NCBI RefSeq assembly: GCF_020217185.1
Contig: NZ_JAIWNX010000191.1
Location: 1-10,000 of the forward strand
Origin: Asticcacaulis sp.
GTDB lineage: Bacteria > Pseudomonadota > Alphaproteobacteria > Caulobacterales > Caulobacteraceae
Length of the DNA: 10,000 bases
Direction of reading: 5' to 3'
Within the stretch, counting starts at the first letter, position 1; each line of letters starts with the position of its first letter. The position numbers and the translations under genes are program-made. The notes beneath the pieces are model-generated. The model ran no database searches. It was not told where the DNA came from and saw nothing but the letters and a program-made list of their open reading frames with translations. Positions 5,998 through 10,000 of the stretch are shown piece after piece.

Positions 5998-6021
5998 CTT
6001 TTGTTTAGCCCCTCGCCGGGC

Positions 6022-6059
6022 GGTGGCTTTGCCACCTTGGCCGCCGCCTCAATGGCGGC
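6022..6059. repeat. Two adjacent GC-rich hairpins
   Basis: GGTGGC-ttt-GCCACC (6022-6036) is followed by GCCGCC-tcaat-GGCGGC (6043-6059). Both lie within 65 bp beyond the stop of the DUF1428 gene at 6084-6446. They may help end the deacetylase-rppH-DUF1428 transcript, although neither is followed by a T-run on the minus strand. Confidence 0.5.
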
Positions 6060-6061
6060 TT

Positions 6062-6094
6062 GAGCGGAAGGATTACCAAGAAATCATTCCGCTC
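6062..6094. terminator. Hairpin spanning the stop codon of DUF1428 paralogue 2
   Basis: GAGCGGAA (6062-6069) pairs with TTCCGCTC (6087-6094). After a G/A mismatch, GATT/AATC adds 4 bp around a 7-base loop. The stop codon of the minus-strand gene (6084-6086) lies inside the stem. The loop side contains TACCAAGAAATCATT, similar to the hairpin at 5406. No U-tract follows on the minus strand. Confidence 0.45.
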
Positions 6095-6446
6095 TATTTT
6101 CGACCAGCACCTGAAACCCGCCATAGACCAGCTTGGCCCCGTCAAAGGGCATGTCTTCGCTGGGCTGCATCCGCGGGTCGTCCATGATCTTTTCATTGGC
6201 TTCGTCGCGCGCCTCTTTGGAGGGCCACATCACCCACGAAAAGACCACGCTGTCCGACAGCTTGCCACGCGCCGCATTGCGGAAGGAGACGCCTTCGTCG
6301 CCTTCGGGCAGGTCGTCACCCCAGCATTCGACCACCTGAAGCGCGCCATATTCCTTGAACACTTCGGCAGCGGTTTCGGCCATCTTCTTATAGGCGGCGC
6401 GGTTTTCCTTGGGCACCGGGATCAGGAATCCATCGACATAGGACAT
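6084..6446 (-). CDS. DUF1428 family protein (paralogue 2)
   Basis: This is a 120-residue DUF1428 family member of unknown function. It shows the family blocks YVDGF (3-7), VVECWGDDLPEG (38-49), VVFSWVMWPSKEARD, DPRM and DMPFDGAKLVYGGFQ. Compared with paralogue 1 it has an inserted acidic/polar stretch after DLPEG and a charged C-terminal tail (ENRAE). The ATG at 6446 follows the rppH stop by only 2 bp (TGA-gc-ATG), and AAAGG lies about 8 bp upstream inside rppH, so translation is probably coupled to rppH. This places it in the deacetylase-rppH operon. Whether it has any tie to RNA or envelope metabolism is not shown by the sequence. Confidence 0.92.
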   Translation of the reverse strand: MSYVDGFLIPVPKENRAAYKKMAETAAEVFKEYGALQVVECWGDDLPEGDEGVSFRNAARGKLSDSVVFSWVMWPSKEARDEANEKIMDDPRMQPSEDMPFDGAKLVYGGFQVLVENRAE

Positions 6447-6448
6447 GC

Positions 6449-6934
6449 TCAGGCCTTTCCCAGCAGGGTTTTCAGTTCGGCAATAACGCTGCGGTAGGAG
6501 TCGCGTTTGAAATGCACCACGCGCTCGATCACCTGATCGAGGTCACACCATTCCCAGCGGTCAAATTCCTGCTCGCCATGCGCCTGAAGGTTCACTTCGC
6601 TGTCGGGGCCATTAAAGCGCACAAAGTACCAGATCTGCTTCTGGCCCTTGAAATTGCGACCGATCTTCTTCTGCGCCAGCACTTCGGGCGGGAAGTCATA
6701 GACGATCCAGTCGGAGGTGCAGCCCAGTATGTCGATGGTGCTCAGGCCGGTTTCCTCATAAAGCTCGCGTCGGGCGGCGGCTTCAAGGTCTTCACCGGCA
6801 TCGACGCCGCCCTGCGGAAACTGCCAGGCGTAGTCGCCGCTCATACCGAAACGGTGGCCGATCCACACCTTGTCCTGCGCATTGAGGACGACGATGCCCA
6901 CATTGGGGCGGTACTCAGATAAATCCTTGCTCAT
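6449..6934 (-). CDS. rppH: RNA pyrophosphohydrolase (Nudix hydrolase)
   Basis: This 161-residue Nudix enzyme removes pyrophosphate from the 5' triphosphate end of transcripts and so exposes mRNA to RNase E in the cytoplasm. The Nudix box is complete from G42 to L64: G42-x5-E48-x7-R56-E57-L-x-E60-E61-x-G63-L64, with the three metal-binding glutamates present. The flanking YRPNVGIVV (8-16) and WQFPQGG (37-43) blocks are typical of RppH/NudH and of plant-type dinucleotide polyphosphate hydrolases; diadenosine polyphosphate cleavage is a possible alternative activity. The ATG at 6934 overlaps the deacetylase stop as ATGA, which implies translational coupling. The C-terminal HFKRDSYRSVIAEL segment is also common in this subfamily. 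Confidence 0.93.
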   Translation of the reverse strand: MSKDLSEYRPNVGIVVLNAQDKVWIGHRFGMSGDYAWQFPQGGVDAGEDLEAAARRELYEETGLSTIDILGCTSDWIVYDFPPEVLAQKKIGRNFKGQKQIWYFVRFNGPDSEVNLQAHGEQEFDRWEWCDLDQVIERVVHFKRDSYRSVIAELKTLLGKA

Positions 6935-8163
6935 CGCCTCATAATAGCGGAAGCGGGGGCCAGTTGAAGCCCTTTTTGTTCAAGGCTCTGCGTCCATTTG
7001 ATCGCCACAGCCAGCGTGACGGGGTAGGCAAAGCCCGACCCCAGCGCACGGCCGCGCGCCTTGGCCTGCGCTTCGATGGCTGCCAGTTGCGCATTGATGC
7101 TCTGCGAATTGATCTGGGCGTCGATCACCCGATCGGCCGAGGCGCGCGTCCAGCCGCCGCCGACATCGCGTGCCTGACCGTCATCAATAAAAGCCACGCC
7201 GCGCGCCTTCATAACATTGAGAAAGGCCGTCATCGAGCCTTTGTCGCGTAAGTAAGCGCTGCCCTGATAGTTCATGACGCCGAAATAGCCGGTGGCGCGC
7301 CCCATCAGCCAGTTGAGGCTGGCGTTCATATCGTCCGGGCGCTGACCGACCAAAAGCGTGCGCGGGCCGGGATCGGTGTCGGGATAGTTGGTCGGCTCCA
7401 TCGGAATTTCGATCAGCACCTCATGGCCCTGCGCACGGGCGGCGTCGATCCAGCCTTGCAGCCCTTCGGCGTGCGGCACGAAGGACAGGGTGACTTCGGC
7501 GGGCAGTTGCTCGATGGCGGCCTTGGTGGTGGTCGGGTTGAGCCCCAGCCCGCCGACGATCAGCGACACCATGGGCTTGCCGTTCGACTTGAACGGGCGG
7601 GCATAGGCCGAAGCCGGAACGCGGCCATCCGACGCAATGGCAGGCAATGGGCCGTTGGGGCCATTTTGCGACAGACCGGCAATCGGGGCGGGGGCGAGCG
7701 GCGAAGCGGGCAGCTTATTGGCGCTGCCGACCGTGACCGGCGCACCGTCATTGGGCAGGGTGATGACGGCCGTGCCGTCGGCGGGCCCGGCCTCGCCATT
7801 GGCGTTGAACTGATCGGCGGAAGCGTCCTTGAACAGGCCCAGCGAATCGAGCGTGAAGGCCTGAAGCCCGGAGGCCGCGTCATCAGCGGTGGCCGTCGCG
7901 GGCGCATGGGCGTCGGCCTTGGGCGCAGCGGTGGTTGCCGCTGCGATCTGAATGGTCGGGTTGCCAGCTTCCGGATCGGAAAGGCTCAAAAACAGCGCGC
8001 CGCCGCCGATAAACAGCCCCAGCGCCATCAGCGGCGCGGTGTAGGGTTTTTTCAGAATGTCGAGCGCGGCGGGCCCTAAGCCCTTGACGCGGCTCAACAG
8101 CCCGCCGTCCTTACGGAACAGCGGCGAATTGGACAGGGACGGGAGCTTTGGTTTGGCGAACAT
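6931..8163 (-). CDS. Divergent polysaccharide deacetylase family protein (YibQ-like, membrane-anchored)
   Basis: This 410-residue protein has an N-terminal cytoplasmic stretch, one membrane segment at about 43-62, an Ala/Pro/Gly-rich linker (about 65-195) that is probably disordered, and a C-terminal divergent polysaccharide deacetylase domain (about 197-405). Recognisable domain blocks are SLIVGGLGLN, EVTLSFVPHAEG, GHEVLIEIPMEP, YFGVMNYQGSAYL and GVAFIDDGQ. The domain is expected in the periplasm, where an envelope glycan role is assumed for the family; activity is unproven. I chose the ATG at 8163; the frame is open back to a GTG at 8253, but that part is encoded by a palindromic repeat. 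No clear ribosome site precedes 8163, so the start is less sure than the product. Its stop overlaps the rppH start. Confidence 0.88.
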   Translation of the reverse strand: MFAKPKLPSLSNSPLFRKDGGLLSRVKGLGPAALDILKKPYTAPLMALGLFIGGGALFLSLSDPEAGNPTIQIAAATTAAPKADAHAPATATADDAASGLQAFTLDSLGLFKDASADQFNANGEAGPADGTAVITLPNDGAPVTVGSANKLPASPLAPAPIAGLSQNGPNGPLPAIASDGRVPASAYARPFKSNGKPMVSLIVGGLGLNPTTTKAAIEQLPAEVTLSFVPHAEGLQGWIDAARAQGHEVLIEIPMEPTNYPDTDPGPRTLLVGQRPDDMNASLNWLMGRATGYFGVMNYQGSAYLRDKGSMTAFLNVMKARGVAFIDDGQARDVGGGWTRASADRVIDAQINSQSINAQLAAIEAQAKARGRALGSGFAYPVTLAVAIKWTQSLEQKGLQLAPASAIMRR

Positions 8164-8188
8164 GGAGCGTGTGTGACCCAAATTTTTG

Positions 8189-8237
8189 TCGTGCTTCTTG
8201 AGTCCGAAAACCGGTGTACACTTTTCGGGAAGCACGA
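8189..8237. repeat. Palindromic element with a GTGTACAC centre
   Basis: TCGTGCTTC (8189-8197) pairs with GAAGCACGA (8229-8237), and CCGAAAA (8204-8210) pairs with TTTTCGG (8222-8228), with a 6-base bulge on one side. The centre holds the perfect 8-base palindrome GTGTACAC (8214-8221). The CCGAAAACCGG...TTTTCGG pattern resembles short intergenic palindromes common in alphaproteobacteria. It lies 26 bp upstream of the deacetylase ATG and next to a terminator. Confidence 0.65.
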
Positions 8238-8270
8238 AAAACCCTGCCCGCACCCACGGCGGACAGGGTT
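8237..8270 (-). terminator. Rho-independent terminator, minus strand
   Basis: Read on the minus strand, AACCCTG (8270-8264) pairs with CAGGGTT (8246-8240), and an inner GCGG/CCGC stem follows one mismatch. The 7-base loop is at 8252-8258. The stem runs directly into TTTTT (8241-8237). It lies 45 bp past the HEPN-like gene and would separate that gene and amn from the deacetylase operon. Confidence 0.7.
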
Positions 8271-8278
8271 AATATGCG

Positions 8279-8303
8279 CTAACGGCGGTTAACAAAGCCT
8301 AAC
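8279..8303 (+). promoter_or_regulatory. Three YTAAC motifs in 10-bp phase
   Basis: CTAAC (8279-8283), TTAAC (8289-8293) and CTAAC (8299-8303) repeat on one face of the helix. TTAAC is the half-site of the cell-cycle regulator CtrA, but the canonical repeat distance is 11 bp, not 10. The regularity is certain; binding by any regulator is speculative. Confidence 0.25.
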
Positions 8304-8314
8304 GATCTATAAAC

Positions 8315-9100
8315 TTAATCTCGGGTTTCGGGTGTAAGTAAGGAATTGAGTGCGGTCGCGTGAGTTGCGATTTCCGCCACAACATTTTCCACATTCCAGT
8401 TCTTATGCTCTTCGAGATAATTTGCGATGTTAATTTCACTTTGGCCTGGCCGAAGAGAAAGCGGCGTTAAAATGCCTCCCGCGCTAATTCTCATGCCGAT
8501 ACTCTCCGCTTTATTGCGTGCTGATGCTGAAATAGATGAAATTATATCTGTTTTTGTTTTTATGTATTTATCGGACTCTAATTGTTTTATGATCGGTAAT
8601 GCACATGTTGCAGCAGATTGGCAGTATTGAATGGCCTCATCTAATGACGGAATTTGACCGTTATGCACAACTTTATTGCGAAATTTAACTTGATCAGCAG
8701 GCAGGTTTTTATAAGCGACGCCCGTCTCGATAAGGTAGGCGATGCTGAAGGCTCCAAACTGCCGTTCGGACAAATTTATAGCACTCCAAGATTTTTCAAA
8801 CTCTTTTGAATCCACACCGTTAGTTAGAAGGATGACTTTGACGTAAAATCGATAGAGGCTCTCAAGGGCTGATGCGAATGAAACAACTCCTTCACGGTAA
8901 TATCCATCTTTAATTGCACAAATGCTCAATTCCGAAAGCAATTCATGCTTCGGCTGAGTTAAAACGTGCAACGTTGTGTGCCCTTTATTGCACGATATAT
9001 GCATCGCGCCATTATCAGGGACTATTGTTGCCTGCACAGACTCGAAATTAGGAAAGCCATTGATTTCTTGGCATTCCATGCAAACGGTCATTGTACGCAA
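8315..9100 (-). CDS. Uncharacterised protein with zinc-ribbon-like N-terminus and HEPN-like RNxxxH motif
   Basis: This 261-residue protein is not one I can name. Residues 7-41 contain C7-x2-C10 and C37-x3-H41 (CNKGH), resembling a small zinc-binding ribbon. Residues about 55-175 look helical (DGYYREGVVSFASALESLYRF, SERQFGAFSIAYLIETG) and contain R141-N142-K-V-V-H146, the R-N-x3-H signature of HEPN domains, many of which are ribonucleases in toxin-antitoxin and anti-phage systems. The C-terminal third (about 176-261) has no recognised motif. I chose the TTG at 9100 because AGGGGGTGG ends 5 bp before it; the ATG at 9091 would remove three residues but is about 14 bp from that site. The gene is much more AT-rich than its neighbours (16 G+C in 60 bases at 8521-8580, against 38 in 60 at 9121-9180), which suggests transfer. 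It starts 19 bp after amn; no obvious antitoxin is next to it. Confidence 0.8.
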   Translation of the reverse strand: MRTMTVCMECQEINGFPNFESVQATIVPDNGAMHISCNKGHTTLHVLTQPKHELLSELSICAIKDGYYREGVVSFASALESLYRFYVKVILLTNGVDSKEFEKSWSAINLSERQFGAFSIAYLIETGVAYKNLPADQVKFRNKVVHNGQIPSLDEAIQYCQSAATCALPIIKQLESDKYIKTKTDIISSISASARNKAESIGMRISAGGILTPLSLRPGQSEINIANYLEEHKNWNVENVVAEIATHATALNSLLTPETRD

Positions 9101-9119
9101 TTAATCCACCCCCTATCAT

Positions 9120-10000
9120 TTACCTAAACGGCGGCTCATCAAACGCGCGGAGCTTGCGCGAGTGCAGCTTTGAGCCGGCCTGACGCAGCAGGTTGATCGT
9201 CTCAAAACCGATGTCGATGTGCTCGGCAATGGCGCGTTCATAGAAGTGGTTGGCCTGACCCGGCAGTTTCAGTTCGCCGTGCAGCGGCTTATCCGAGACG
9301 CAGAGCAGCGTCCCGTAGGGCACGCGGAAGCGATAGCCCTGAGCGGCCAGCGTCGCCGATTCCATGTCGATGGCCACGGCCCGGCTTTGTGAGAACAAAA
9401 GCGCCGAGGACGAATAGCGAAGCTCCCAGTTGCGGTCGTCGGTGGTGACCACCGTGCCGGTGCGCAGGCGCTTTTTGAGGGCGTCGCCGTCCTGACCGGT
9501 GATGTTGACCGCGGCCTGTTGCAGGGCGACCTGCACTTCGGCGATGGGCGGGATGGGGATTTCGCGCGGCAGCACATTATCCATCACGTGATCGTCGCGT
9601 AGGTAAGCGTGGGCCAGCACGTAGTCACCGATGCTTTGCGACGGGCGCAGGCCACCGCAGTGGCCGATCATCAGCCACACATGCGGGCGCATGACGGCGA
9701 GGTGGTCGGTGATGTTCTTGGCATTGGCCGGGCCGACGCCGATATTGACCAGACTGATGCCCTGACGGTCGGGCGACAGCAGGTGATAGGACGGCATCTG
9801 GAATTTCCGCCAGGGCGAGTTGGCGATCAGCTCCAGCGGGTTCGGCGTGTCCTTGGTGATGACAATGCCGCCGCAGCAGGACAGGGCCGTATAGGGGCTG
9901 TCCGGGCGCTTGAGCTGCTCCAGCGCGTAGGCGACGAACACATCGACATAGCGATGATAGTTGGTCATCAGGATGTAGGACTGGATATGTTCGGCCGGGG
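9120..10000 (-). CDS. amn: AMP nucleosidase, C-terminal part (5' end outside window)
   Basis: AMP nucleosidase splits AMP into adenine and ribose 5-phosphate in the cytoplasm and so helps control adenylate levels. About 292 residues are visible, the catalytic C-terminal domain of a protein that is usually near 490 residues. The visible frame opens with HIQSYILMTNYHRYVDVFV. The nucleoside-phosphorylase-like core is clear: ISLVNIGVGPANAKNITDHL, LMIGHCGGLRPSQSIGDYVL, the IDMESATLA block for ribose binding, and LLCVSDKPLHGELK with the catalytic aspartate. The C-terminus ends AFDEPPFR, as in this family. The ATG at 9968 is internal, because the frame continues to the window edge with family-like residues. 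The stop is TAA at 9122-9120. The AT-rich HEPN-like gene follows in the same direction. Confidence 0.93.
   Translation of the reverse strand, partial: PAEHIQSYILMTNYHRYVDVFVAYALEQLKRPDSPYTALSCCGGIVITKDTPNPLELIANSPWRKFQMPSYHLLSPDRQGISLVNIGVGPANAKNITDHLAVMRPHVWLMIGHCGGLRPSQSIGDYVLAHAYLRDDHVMDNVLPREIPIPPIAEVQVALQQAAVNITGQDGDALKKRLRTGTVVTTDDRNWELRYSSSALLFSQSRAVAIDMESATLAAQGYRFRVPYGTLLCVSDKPLHGELKLPGQANHFYERAIAEHIDIGFETINLLRQAGSKLHSRKLRAFDEPPFR

Noticed and set aside
5998..6006. T-rich stretch after the hairpin at 5958-5997 as a plus-strand terminator
   Set aside because: No plus-strand gene reads into this region; the nearest upstream plus-strand gene, fbp, is already followed by three hairpins.
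7423..8079. Plus-strand open frame (218 codons) inside the deacetylase gene
   Set aside because: Its G/R-rich low-complexity translation mirrors the Ala/Pro linker of the real gene on the other strand.
1..10000. CRISPR arrays, tRNA or rRNA genes, insertion sequences, prophage genes
   Set aside because: No regularly spaced direct repeats, no tRNA-like cloverleaf, no rRNA sequence and no transposase or integrase reading frame could be seen.

Overview
The window looks like a chromosomal segment of an alphaproteobacterium, most likely of the Caulobacteraceae (Asticcacaulis-like). This is inferred from the GC-rich codon use, the protein types, two candidate promoters resembling the Caulobacter housekeeping consensus (TTGACGS-N10-14-GCTANAWC), GANTC sites of the CcrM type and many short intergenic palindromes. 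No database search was possible, so the genus is a guess. Most of the window is housekeeping metabolism. One AT-rich gene stands out as probably acquired.

Left part (1-3095, + strand): the 3' end of an unrecognised gene; a 146-bp intergenic element with long inverted-repeat arms and nested hairpins; panD (aspartate 1-decarboxylase, beta-alanine for pantothenate/CoA); then nrdA, a short class I ribonucleotide reductase large subunit without an ATP cone. In front of nrdA is a candidate promoter whose -10 region overlaps a good NrdR-box match. Two hairpins follow nrdA. No nrdB lies within the window.

Middle (3110-5526): a GNAT acetyltransferase (+) converges on a membrane sterol desaturase/fatty-acid hydroxylase family protein (-) with a 4-bp overlap of the stop codons. 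The desaturase is divergent from a class 1 fructose-1,6-bisphosphatase (fbp, +), which has a candidate promoter whose -35 contains a GANTC site. The fbp 3' flank is filled by three consecutive near-perfect hairpins.

Right part (5533-10000, all - strand): in transcription order, amn (AMP nucleosidase, 5' end outside the window), an AT-rich gene for a putative zinc-ribbon plus HEPN-like protein, a cluster of hairpins including a terminator, then a tightly coupled unit of divergent polysaccharide deacetylase, rppH (RNA pyrophosphohydrolase) and a DUF1428 protein. A second DUF1428 paralogue follows after a hairpin-rich spacer. The deacetylase/rppH junction overlaps by ATGA, and rppH/DUF1428 are 2 bp apart.

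The strongest candidate for something under-described is the HEPN-like gene at 8315-9100, which carries an RNxxxH motif typical of HEPN ribonucleases and has base composition unlike its neighbours. The next best are the palindromic repeat elements at 359-504, 5406-5526, 5958-6094 and 8189-8237.
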